In this document: positions 30,144 through 37,982 of the stretch, one piece after another
Layout: every line of letters starts with the position of its first letter
Position numbering within the stretch: position 1 is the first letter of the stretch
Program-made: the position numbers and the translations under genes
Origin: Asticcacaulis sp. MM231
GTDB taxonomy: Bacteria > Pseudomonadota > Alphaproteobacteria > Caulobacterales > Caulobacteraceae
Direction: 5' to 3'
Assembly (NCBI RefSeq): GCF_964186625.1
Contig: NZ_OZ075109.1
Location: 124,001-188,000, forward strand
DNA length: 64,000 nucleotides
The notes under the pieces: generated by a model
The model's input: only the letters and a program-made list of their open reading frames with translations
Database searches by the model: none
Told to the model about the DNA's origin: nothing

Positions 30144-31369
30144 TAAGGGTGTGGAGCGACAATATCAGTGCCGGGTTGCTTGACCGGCATGGAGGTAGCG
30201 GAGCTGCTTTCGCCTATGCCCCTGATACTGCCACCGAGCGAGCCGTGTCGATGACTATGCCTGTCCGCCTGGCGAGTTGGGATCAGGCGTTCGGCATACA
30301 TCCTATCTTCGAGATGAATTTACCGGAAGGCTACCTCAAAGAGAAATTGCGTCTGGCCTTTGCGAAAGCCACCGGCACATTCGATGCTCTGGATCTTTTG
30401 TCTGTCGTCGGTCGCTCCCAAATCGGCCGGCTGCGCTATACGGCACCCGATGCTGACCTGGATGATCAGGTCCCGTTTCAGTCGGTCGATGAGGTCTTAA
30501 ATCATCGCCGAGATAGGCAGTTATTCGACTACATGATGGATCGTTTTGCCGCCTATTCGGGGATTGCCGGTGTCCAGCCAAAGGTCATGATACGCGACGA
30601 GAATGAGGCCGACGTTCTTAAAGGGCGTCGTTCGTCCAGCATTCAGGGGGCTACCCATATCGTGAAATTTTGGGACCCGGCTGAGTATCCTCATTTGGCT
30701 GCAAATGAGTATTTTTGCCTTCTGGCAGCTGAGAAGGCAGGACTTACCGTACCGCGTCGCCGGCTATCCGAAGATGCTTCGGCTTTGGTCATAGATCGCT
30801 TCGACTTGCGAAGCGACGGTAGCTATATGGGTATTGAGGACTTTTGTGTCCTGAACGCGAAGGGGGCAGATCGGAAATATGAAGGTGGCTACGAGACCGC
30901 CGTTTTTAAACGCCTCAAGGACTTTATACCGGGCGAACTCCAACACGTTGAACTGGGAAAGCTCTTCACCCTGTTCGTTCTGAATGTGGCCGTTCGCAAT
31001 GGCGATGCGCACCTGAAAAACTTTGCGTTGTTATATGATAACGTCGCTGGAGCACCCCGCCTTGCCGATGTCTATGACATCGTGACAACCACGGCATACC
31101 TGTCAAAAGATGTAATGGCGCTCACCCTGGACGGGACAACGAAATGGCCGGATATCCGACAATTGACAAGGCTTGGCACCCTGCGCTGTGGACTGTCTTT
31201 AAAGGACGTGGCGGTAATCGTCGATCGGGTTGCTACTGCTGTTTCAGAAGTACTGGTCGAGTTGAAGATATATGCTCGGCATGATCCGAGCTTTGCGAAT
31301 GTCGCCGCAAGCATGGAAGCGCAATGGGGCATTGGCCTAAGCCAATCGCTCGGTCGTGGCACGCCGTAA
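30140..31369 (+). CDS. hipA: HipA-like serine/threonine kinase toxin
   Basis: 409 residues, slightly short of E. coli HipA (440). The N-terminal couple_hipA domain includes MPVRLASWDQAFGIHPIFEMNLPEGYLKEKL. The kinase part has the P-loop-like GVQPKVMIRDE, SIQGATHIVKFWDPAEYPHLAANEYFCLLAAEKAGL and PRRRLSEDASALVIDRFD. The catalytic loop is VRNGDAHLKNFALL and the metal-binding motif ADVYDIVTT. HipA phosphorylates glutamyl-tRNA synthetase in E. coli; related kinases hit other synthetases. The target here cannot be told. It sits within the cyclophilin insertion. Confidence 0.88.
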   Translation: MIRVWSDNISAGLLDRHGGSGAAFAYAPDTATERAVSMTMPVRLASWDQAFGIHPIFEMNLPEGYLKEKLRLAFAKATGTFDALDLLSVVGRSQIGRLRYTAPDADLDDQVPFQSVDEVLNHRRDRQLFDYMMDRFAAYSGIAGVQPKVMIRDENEADVLKGRRSSSIQGATHIVKFWDPAEYPHLAANEYFCLLAAEKAGLTVPRRRLSEDASALVIDRFDLRSDGSYMGIEDFCVLNAKGADRKYEGGYETAVFKRLKDFIPGELQHVELGKLFTLFVLNVAVRNGDAHLKNFALLYDNVAGAPRLADVYDIVTTTAYLSKDVMALTLDGTTKWPDIRQLTRLGTLRCGLSLKDVAVIVDRVATAVSEVLVELKIYARHDPSFANVAASMEAQWGIGLSQSLGRGTP

Positions 31370-31637
31370 CTCGGGTGCTAATGACGACCTGGAGTTCATC
31401 CTCTGCATAGTAAGAATGTTCGCTTTGGCTTTATTTATTCGATGTGACTGCTTCTAGGTATGGCGCTATTGTGGCGGCGCCGCGATTTTTGCCGCTTCAT
31501 AAGATGCTCGGTTCGAGACGATGATCGAAGACACGCTGTGGGATCATCCAGCTGATGAGCTTGTTCTGCAGCGGGAAAAGATCAGCATCCGGTCAGATGA
31601 CCGGACGCTGATTAGTACATTGATATTGAGGTGTCAG

Positions 31638-32060
31638 TTAGTAGCCGACACCGCGAACGCCGCCGGCGACGCGGATGGATTCACCGGTAACCCAATGCGC
31701 GTCGTCGGATGCCAGGAACACTGCAGCAGGTGCGATATCTTCCCGCTCGCCGAAGCGGCCAAGTGGTGTTCCGGCAATCAGCTTCTCGCCGAATTCGCCC
31801 GCGAAATTGCCATCGGTCGCAGGTGTATTCGTGTGACCGGGCAGGATCGAGTTCACCTGGATGCCGCGCGGTCCGAGTTCACGGGCCAGCGCGAAGGTCA
31901 TCGTATCGACGGCCCCCCTGGTCGCGGCATAGACGCTGGACGCGAGATAGGGGGCAGTGCTGAGGATCGAGCTGATGTTGATGATGCTGCCGCCGCTCTC
32001 GCCAAAAAGCTTGAGAGCTTCCCGGATCGCCAGGAAGTAGCCGATTACATTGACACCGCC
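31638..32060 (-). pseudogene. short-chain dehydrogenase/reductase remnant, N-terminus missing
   Basis: The leftward frame reads GGVNVIGYFLAIREALKLFGESGGSIINISSILS, then the active-site region YAATRGAVDTMTFALARELGPRGIQVNSILPGHTNTP, and ends DDAHWVTGESIRVAGGVRGVGY. This is the C-terminal 140 residues or so of an SDR. The Rossmann TGxxxGxG half is absent, and homology ends near 32060. The catalytic YxxxK reads YAATR, so the lysine is lost. It lies inside the sequence that split the cyclophilin gene and is probably debris carried with it. Confidence 0.75.
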
Positions 32061-32141
32061 TTGTCGATGACCTCAAAGGCATCACAGACCGGACACAGCA
32101 TGCCTTGTTCTTACGAAACTACACTGAAAATCTGACGCTGT

Positions 32142-32411
32142 ATGGACGGTGTGATTTCACTGGCGCGCTTCGCACCGGGCATCGCGATTGCGAACTTCTT
32201 CATCATCATTGGTGACATGCGTTTTCTCGACGCCCGCCGCGCCACCTCAGGCGATACGGAGGGCTTCACCGCCTTCGGCCATGTGGTCGAGGGCATGGAC
32301 ATTGTGCGATCGATCCTGCACATGCCGGTATCCCCTACCGAAGGCGTCGGCGTCATGAAGGGCCAGACGCTCGACCCACAGGTCCGTATCCTCAACGTCC
32401 ATCGCGTCGAC
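32142..32411 (+). pseudogene. peptidyl-prolyl cis-trans isomerase (cyclophilin), 3' fragment
   Basis: DGVISLARFAPG...NFFIIIGDMRFLD...GFTAFGHVVEGMDIVRSILHMPVSP...DPQVRILNVHRV is the C-terminal half of a secreted cyclophilin, complementing the fragment at 29328. Comparison with the family suggests about 25-30 residues between the halves are missing, so a small deletion accompanied the insertion. No stop codon follows the fragment, and its frame runs straight into cimA. Confidence 0.8.
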
Positions 32412-32465
32412 CAAAAGAAAACGACCGCCGCTTGCTGTGCGGGGCAGTTCAGGCTAAATGGCGCC

Positions 32466-34058
32466 ATGGCTGAACGGATATATCTTTATGACTCCACCTT
32501 GCGCGATGGCGCGCAGGCGCAGGGTATCGACTTTACGGTAGCGGACAAGCAGGCGATCGCGGCTGCGCTCGACGCCTTTGGCATCGACTATATCGAAGGC
32601 GGCTGGCCCGGCGCCAACCCGACCGACGACGCTTTTTTTGCCGATCGTCCGCTGTCGAAATTCGCAAAAGTCTCTGCCTTTGGCATGACGCGCCGCGCCG
32701 GCCGTTCGGCCTCCAATGATCCCGGCTTGCAGGATCTGCTGGCCGTCGATACGCCAACCGTCTGCCTCGTCGGCAAGGCATGGGACTGGCAGGTCGAGAC
32801 CGCGCTTAAGGTGTCCAAGGCCGAAAATCTCAAGATGATCGGCGACTCGCTGGCCCATATGGTGACGAGCGGTCGTGAGGCGGTCTTCGACGCCGAGCAC
32901 TTCTTCGACGGTTACAAGGCCAATCCCGGCTACGCGCTCGATGCCTTGCGTGCCGCCCATGAGGCCGGCGCGAAATGGCTGGTGCTGTGTGATACCAATG
33001 GCGGTTCGCTGCCGTCAGAGGTGCGCAAGATCGTAGCTGTGGTGCGCGAAGCCCTGCCGGATGCGAAACTCGGCATCCATTGTCATAACGATACCGAGCA
33101 GGCGGTCGCCAATTCGCTGGCGGCGGTCGAATCTGGCGTGCGCCAGATCCAGGGCACGATCAACGGCATCGGTGAGCGCTGCGGCAATGCCAACCTGATC
33201 GCCCTGATCCCGACCCTGATGCTCAAGATGGGTTTTGATACCGGCATCAGCGCTGAAAAGCTGACGCAGATCGGCAAGCTGTCGCGCCTGGTCGACGATC
33301 GGCTCAACCGCGCGCCCGATCGCCATGCGGCCTATGTCGGCAGCAGCGCCTTCGCGCACAAGGGTGGCCTGCATGTCAGCGCCATGAGCAAGGACAGCCG
33401 GTCCTATGAGCACATCGATCCCGCGCTTGTGGGCAATGCGCGCCTCATCCTGGTCTCCGACAAGGCCGGCCGCGCCAATATCCTCAGCCGTTTGCAGCAG
33501 ATGGGTATCGACGTGGCGGCGGATGACCCGCGCATCGGTGATCTGGTCACGGCGGTCAAGGCGCGCGAGGCCCAAGGCTATGCCTATGAGGACGCCGGCG
33601 CCAGTTTCGAGCTGATGGCGCGCCAGACGCTGGGCTTCATCCCGCGCTATTATGACCTGCAAAGCTATCGTGCGCTCGATGAGTGCCGCGTCGACGCCCA
33701 TGGTAACCACATCACCCTGTCGGAAGCCACGGTCAAGGTCGCGATCAAGGGCGAGGTGGTGATGACGGTGGCCGAAGGCAACGGTCCGGTCAACGCACTC
33801 GACGCCGCCCTGCGCAAGGCGCTTCTGCCGCACTATCCGGCGCTGGCCGCGATGCACCTGACGGACTACAAGGTGCGTATCCTGACGCCTTCGGAAGCCA
33901 CGGCCGCGCTGACCCGCGTCATGATCGAGAGCAGCGATGAGATGGGGGCAACCTGGACCACGGTCGGGGTCAGCCACAACGTGATCGATGCGTCCTATAA
34001 CGCGCTCTACGATGCGATCTCGTATCACCTGATGAAGCGTCAGAACCCGGCTGCTTAA
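32466..34058 (+). CDS. cimA: (R)-citramalate synthase
   Basis: 530 residues. The DRE-TIM barrel starts ERIYLYDSTLRDGAQAQGIDFTV. Other conserved segments are DYIEGGWPGANPTDDAFF, LCDTNGGSLPSEV, LGIHCHNDTEQAVANSLAAVESGVRQIQGTINGIGERCGNANL and AYVGSSAFAHKGGLHVSAM, with a C-terminal LeuA-type regulatory domain. It condenses pyruvate and acetyl-CoA to citramalate, a threonine-independent route to 2-oxobutyrate for isoleucine. The start ATGGCTGAACGG is chosen because family homology begins there. The upstream frame is open for a further 108 codons because of the cyclophilin remnant, so an N-terminally extended fusion is possible. Confidence 0.9.
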   Translation: MAERIYLYDSTLRDGAQAQGIDFTVADKQAIAAALDAFGIDYIEGGWPGANPTDDAFFADRPLSKFAKVSAFGMTRRAGRSASNDPGLQDLLAVDTPTVCLVGKAWDWQVETALKVSKAENLKMIGDSLAHMVTSGREAVFDAEHFFDGYKANPGYALDALRAAHEAGAKWLVLCDTNGGSLPSEVRKIVAVVREALPDAKLGIHCHNDTEQAVANSLAAVESGVRQIQGTINGIGERCGNANLIALIPTLMLKMGFDTGISAEKLTQIGKLSRLVDDRLNRAPDRHAAYVGSSAFAHKGGLHVSAMSKDSRSYEHIDPALVGNARLILVSDKAGRANILSRLQQMGIDVAADDPRIGDLVTAVKAREAQGYAYEDAGASFELMARQTLGFIPRYYDLQSYRALDECRVDAHGNHITLSEATVKVAIKGEVVMTVAEGNGPVNALDAALRKALLPHYPALAAMHLTDYKVRILTPSEATAALTRVMIESSDEMGATWTTVGVSHNVIDASYNALYDAISYHLMKRQNPAA

Positions 34059-34199
34059 GGCTATCCCCATATACGCATAAGGCAGTTGCGGCTGAAAGCG
34101 CCGGCGAATCCGAGAAGCGGCGTCAAAATCATCACCGGGCATGCCTCGCGCTGGCAATCGGGTTGTGAGCGGGCTTGCAACCAAGCGCTTTTCGACTTA

Positions 34200-34221
34200 C
34201 AGTACTGACTGGTCAGTACTG
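34200..34221. promoter_or_regulatory. TetR-type palindromic operator
   Basis: AGTACTGACTGGTCAGTACT (34201-34220) is a palindrome with 9-base arms AGTACTGAC/GTCAGTACT and a 2-base centre, extended by C/G on the outside. It lies immediately before the ribosome site of the TetR gene, so autorepression of the export operon is very likely. Confidence 0.75.
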
Positions 34222-34234
34222 AAGGAGCCTCTAC

Positions 34235-34885
34235 GTGGCCGATACAGCCTCCCCCATGCGCAACCGGCGGGCCTCACCTGATGTTCGTCAGGCAGACATT
34301 CTCGACGCTGCGCTATCACAATTCGCGGCGCGGGGTTATGCCGATGCACGCATGGAGGACGTGGCGCGCGAGGCCCGGGTCAGCAAGGGCACGGTTTATC
34401 TCTACTACCCCACCAAGATGGCCTTGTTCGAGGCTTTGGTGCGCCGGGATATCGGGCCGCGTGTCGAGGCGATATCGGGATTTCTTAAGGCCTATGACGG
34501 ACCGCTGGAGCCGGTTTTGCGGCGCGTGGCGGGTCTGGTCGGCGGTCTGGTTGATTCCGGTCAAATACCGATCTATCCGAAACTGTTAGTGGCTGAGGCC
34601 GGACGTTTTCCTGAACTGGTGCTGTTCTATCGCCGCGAAGTGGTCGGCGTTATACTGACCGCCTTGAGCGGGGTGTTCGAACGCGCCATGGCGCGCGGAG
34701 ACATACGGCGCAGCGATAGCGAGATTCTGGCGCATCTGTTTATTGCCCCTCTGCTGAAATCCGTCCTGTGGTCGCTGGTTTTCTCGCCGGCCGAGACGGT
34801 GCCTTTCAAGGCGACACCCTATCTAGAAGCCCATATTGATCTGTTCATGAAAGGCCTAAAAACAGGAGTGCCTTCTGATGCGTAA
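34235..34885 (+). CDS. TetR/AcrR-family repressor of the export operon
   Basis: 216 residues from GTG 34235, 7 bases after AAGGAG. The N-terminal HTH reads RQADILDAALSQFAARGYADARMEDVAREARVSKGTVYLYYPTKMALFEALV, the classic TetR pattern. The C-terminal helical domain (LEPVLRRVAGLVGGLVDSGQIPIYPKLLVAEAGRFPELVLFYRREVVG) should bind an inducer. It overlaps the next gene by 8 bases and heads a four-gene operon. This arrangement parallels E. coli ybiH-ybhGFSR. Confidence 0.9.
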   Translation: MADTASPMRNRRASPDVRQADILDAALSQFAARGYADARMEDVAREARVSKGTVYLYYPTKMALFEALVRRDIGPRVEAISGFLKAYDGPLEPVLRRVAGLVGGLVDSGQIPIYPKLLVAEAGRFPELVLFYRREVVGVILTALSGVFERAMARGDIRRSDSEILAHLFIAPLLKSVLWSLVFSPAETVPFKATPYLEAHIDLFMKGLKTGVPSDA

Positions 34886-35813
34886 GCTGGTGGTGATGAG
34901 CGTGTGCCTGCTGGCGCTTGGCGGCTGCAATGCCAGGCAAGACGCCAGCTATAGCGGTTATGTCGAGGCGCAATCGGTCAGTATTGCCGCCCCGCAATCG
35001 GGTTGGCTAACCGCCGTCAATGTCGATCGCGGCGATGCGGTGGTCGCAGATCAGCTTTTGTTTCGTCTTGATCCCAGTCAGGCGCAACACGCCCTGTCGG
35101 GTGCGCAAAGCCGGGCCGAGGCGGCTCAGGCCAATGCGACCGACCTGTCGAAAGGCGCGCGCGACGCTGATATAGCGCCGATGCTGGCCCAGCGGGCACA
35201 GGCGCAATCGGCGCTTGATCTGGCGAAATCCAATGAGGCGCGGTATGCGCAACTGGAACCAAAGGGCTATGTCTCGGCCGCTCAAATGGACAGTTTGCGT
35301 AGCGCCACCAAATCCGCCTCTGCCGCCGTGGTCAGTATCGACAAACAGATCAGCGAAAAGCGTCTCGCCGCGCGCACGGATCAAGTCAAGGCCGCGCAGG
35401 CGACCGCCGAGGCGTCTGGCGCCGATGTCGCCTCAGCGCAATGGACGCTGGCGGATCGTGAGGTCCACGCGCGCCTGACGGGGCAGGTGGATGAGCGCCT
35501 GCGCGAGCCGGGCGAGTTTGTGGCCGCCGGGGCAGCGGTTCTGACCATTCGACCCAAGGGGCGCGAATTTGTACGCTTCTTTGTGCCGCAATCGGCGCTG
35601 GCCAAGCTGAAGGTGGGGCGTGTGGTGACCATCCGTTGTGATGGTTGCCCGGCCCTGTCGGGCAAGGTGCGCTATATCTCGGCCAATGCCGAATTTACCC
35701 CGCCAGTGATTTACAGCGTCAAAGAACGCCAGAAGCTGATGTTCCTGATTGAGGCGACACCGGACAAGCCGGAAGCGCTTCATGCCGGTCAGCCGGTCGA
35801 TGTGAGCCTGTGA
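34878..35813 (+). CDS. HlyD-family membrane fusion lipoprotein, YbhG-like
   Basis: 311 residues. The signal ends in a lipobox (LLALGGCNARQ), so it is probably lipid-anchored. A biotinyl-lipoyl half (YSGYVEAQSVSIAAPQSGWLTAVNVDRGDAV) and its return strand (LTGQVDERLREPGEFVAAGAAVLTI) flank a long coiled-coil hairpin rich in Ala, Gln and Ser (about residues 70-190). It is the periplasmic adaptor linking the ABC transporter encoded downstream to an outer-membrane factor. A CDGCPAL segment in the beta-barrel is unusual. It overlaps both neighbours by a few bases. Confidence 0.88.
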   Translation: MRKLVVMSVCLLALGGCNARQDASYSGYVEAQSVSIAAPQSGWLTAVNVDRGDAVVADQLLFRLDPSQAQHALSGAQSRAEAAQANATDLSKGARDADIAPMLAQRAQAQSALDLAKSNEARYAQLEPKGYVSAAQMDSLRSATKSASAAVVSIDKQISEKRLAARTDQVKAAQATAEASGADVASAQWTLADREVHARLTGQVDERLREPGEFVAAGAAVLTIRPKGREFVRFFVPQSALAKLKVGRVVTIRCDGCPALSGKVRYISANAEFTPPVIYSVKERQKLMFLIEATPDKPEALHAGQPVDVSL

Positions 35814-36790
35814 TGGCGGACCCCGATCTCGCCCCGAAAGACCTGGCGCCAAAAGATCTCGCGCCAAAAGGTCTAGCGATTGACGTGCGTGGGTTAACCA
35901 AGCGCTTTGGCAAGCTGACCGTGGTTGATAAGGTCGACATCCAGATGCCGCGCGGGCAGGTGTGGGGCTTCCTCGGGCCCAATGGTTCGGGCAAGACCAC
36001 AACCATCCGCATGTTGTGCGGGTTGTTAAAGCCCGATGCCGGTGAGGGGACTTGTCTTGGCTTCGACATCTTAAAAAACAGCCGCGAGATCAAGAACCAG
36101 GTCGGCTACATGACCCAGAAGTTTTCCTATTGGGAAGACCTGACCATTCGCGAAAACCTTGAATTCGTCGCCAATCTGTACGAGCTGAAAAACAGCCGCC
36201 AGATTGTCGATGAGACCCTGGAAACCTTAGGCCTGACCTCGCGGCAGAAGCAACTGGCGGGGACGCTGTCGGGCGGCTGGAAACAGCGGCTGGCGTTGGC
36301 CGCCTGCACCCTGCACAGTCCGAAAATGCTGATGCTGGACGAGCCGACCGCCGGCGTCGATCCGCAGGCGCGGCGCGATTTCTGGGACCAGATCCACCGC
36401 CTGTCGGCGCAAGGCCTGACCGTGCTGGTCTCGACCCATTATATGGACGAGGCCGAACGCTGCGATCAGATCGTCTATATCGCCTATGGCAAGCTGATGG
36501 CGCAGGGGCGGGTGGATGATATTATCGATCGCTCCAGGCTTTATACCTTTGTCGCGGAAGGGGTGGGCGTGCGCGATCTGATGGAGCGCCTGCGTGGCCA
36601 GCCGGGGGCTGACCATATCGCCTATTTTGGCAATGCCCTTCACGTCAGCGGCGGCGATCTGGACAGGCTCAAAGCCCTGATTGCCGGACAGGACAAGAGC
36701 GATGTCCAGTGGCAGCAGGTGCGTCCTAGTCTGGAAGACGTCTTTATCCATCTGATGACTTCAGCCGTCGATAATTCGGTGGGGGTGTAA
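35810..36790 (+). CDS. ABC transporter ATP-binding protein (drug/peptide export)
   Basis: About 326 residues. Walker A is GFLGPNGSGKTTTIRML, the signature is TLSGGWKQRLALA, Walker B is MLMLDEPTAGVDP, and the switch His is in VLVSTHYMDEAERC. This is a CcmA/DrrA-type export ATPase, but with a single nucleotide-binding domain where E. coli YbhF has two. The N-terminus has a tandem DLAPK repeat (DLAPKDLAPKDLAPKGLA), about 15 bases per unit, before the true domain start (IDVRGLTKRFGKL). The start overlaps the adaptor stop (ATGATGG). It pairs with the permease that follows. Confidence 0.9.
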   Translation: MMADPDLAPKDLAPKDLAPKGLAIDVRGLTKRFGKLTVVDKVDIQMPRGQVWGFLGPNGSGKTTTIRMLCGLLKPDAGEGTCLGFDILKNSREIKNQVGYMTQKFSYWEDLTIRENLEFVANLYELKNSRQIVDETLETLGLTSRQKQLAGTLSGGWKQRLALAACTLHSPKMLMLDEPTAGVDPQARRDFWDQIHRLSAQGLTVLVSTHYMDEAERCDQIVYIAYGKLMAQGRVDDIIDRSRLYTFVAEGVGVRDLMERLRGQPGADHIAYFGNALHVSGGDLDRLKALIAGQDKSDVQWQQVRPSLEDVFIHLMTSAVDNSVGV

Positions 36791-36791
36791 A

Positions 36792-37919
36792 GTGTCGTGG
36801 TTCCACCGTATCCTCGCCATCCTGACCAAGGAATTTATTCAGATGCGGCGCGACCGCATGACGTTTGGCATGATGATTATGGTGCCAGTTATCCAATTGA
36901 CCCTGTTCGGCTTCGCCATCAATTCCGACCCGCGCCATTTGCCGACCCTTTTGTACCTGGAAGACAACAGCTCGGCGGTGCGGTCCATTGTATCTGGCTT
37001 AGGCAATTCCAGTTATTTCGATATCAAGGGCCAGGTCGCAAGCGCTGAAGCGGGAACGCGCGCCCTGCAAAGCGGCGACGTCGCCTTTGTGGTGACGGTG
37101 CCGGCCGGTTTCACACGCGACCTGTTGCGCGGCGACAAGCCCGATCTGCTGATCGAGGCCGATGCGTCGGACCCGTCGGCGGCATCCAATGCCATTGGCA
37201 TGATCAACCAGATCGTGCAGTCGGCCCTGCGCCCGGAACTGAAAGGCGCGTGGGCGCCGCTGAACCAGAGCGATCCGCCGGTCAATATCGTGGTCCACCG
37301 GATGTATAACCCGGAAGGCATCTCGCAGTACAATATCGTACCGGGCCTTCTGGGCGTTATCCTGACCATGACCATGATCATGATTACCTCGATTGCGATG
37401 ACGCGTGAGACCGAACGCGGCAATATGGAAAACCTTCTGGCCATGCCGGCGCGGCCCTGGGAGGTGATGGTCGGCAAGATCACCCCCTATGTCGGGGTCG
37501 GGTTGATCCAGACGGCGATTGTGCTGCTGGCCGCCTATTATATCTTCCATGTGCCGTTTATCGGATCGCCCTGGGTGATGGCCCTGGGCGTGGGATTGTT
37601 CATCATCGCCAATCTGGCGGTGGGCTTTACCTTCTCGACCATAGCCCGCAGTCAGATGCAGGCCATGCAGATGACCTTTTTCTTCTTCCTGCCGTCGATG
37701 CTGCTGTCGGGGTTCATGTTCCCGTTTCGCGGCATGCCGGAGTGGGCGCAAGTGATCGGCCAGATCTTCCCGCTGACGCATTTCCTGCGCATAGTGCGCT
37801 CGGTGATGCTGAAGGGCTCGGACCTGGGCGCCATGTGGCCCAATATCTGGCCCATGCTGATCTTTATAGTCGTCGCCATGACGGTGGCGATGATGCGCTA
37901 TCGGTCTACGCTGGATTAA
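36792..37919 (+). CDS. ABC-2 type export permease (YbhR/YhhJ-like)
   Basis: 375 residues. One N-terminal helix (MTFGMMIMVPVIQLTLFGFAI) is followed by a periplasmic domain of about 150 residues (SDPRHLPTLLYLEDNSSAVRSIVSGL..., DLLIEADASDPSAASNAI). Five more helices follow, including NIVPGLLGVILTMTMIMITSIAMTRETERGNMENLLAMPARPWEVMVGKI, the ABC-2 signature. It starts with GTG one base after the ATPase stop. A single permease gene is present, so the transporter is probably a homodimer. The substrate is likely a toxic hydrophobic compound, unknown in detail. Confidence 0.9.
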   Translation: MSWFHRILAILTKEFIQMRRDRMTFGMMIMVPVIQLTLFGFAINSDPRHLPTLLYLEDNSSAVRSIVSGLGNSSYFDIKGQVASAEAGTRALQSGDVAFVVTVPAGFTRDLLRGDKPDLLIEADASDPSAASNAIGMINQIVQSALRPELKGAWAPLNQSDPPVNIVVHRMYNPEGISQYNIVPGLLGVILTMTMIMITSIAMTRETERGNMENLLAMPARPWEVMVGKITPYVGVGLIQTAIVLLAAYYIFHVPFIGSPWVMALGVGLFIIANLAVGFTFSTIARSQMQAMQMTFFFFLPSMLLSGFMFPFRGMPEWAQVIGQIFPLTHFLRIVRSVMLKGSDLGAMWPNIWPMLIFIVVAMTVAMMRYRSTLD

Positions 37920-37982
37920 CCCGGTCCACCTGGCAGGGCATGACCTCAAGGGGTTACGGTTCGTAGGGGTAGAAATGCGCGC

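Noticed and set aside
31521..32135. Rightward 204-codon frame across the SDR remnant
   Set aside because: The opposite strand reads as an SDR with conserved motifs, so the rightward frame is a shadow.
33015..34184. 389-codon open frame antisense to cimA
   Set aside because: No recognisable domains, and it runs across the end of cimA and the TetR promoter region.
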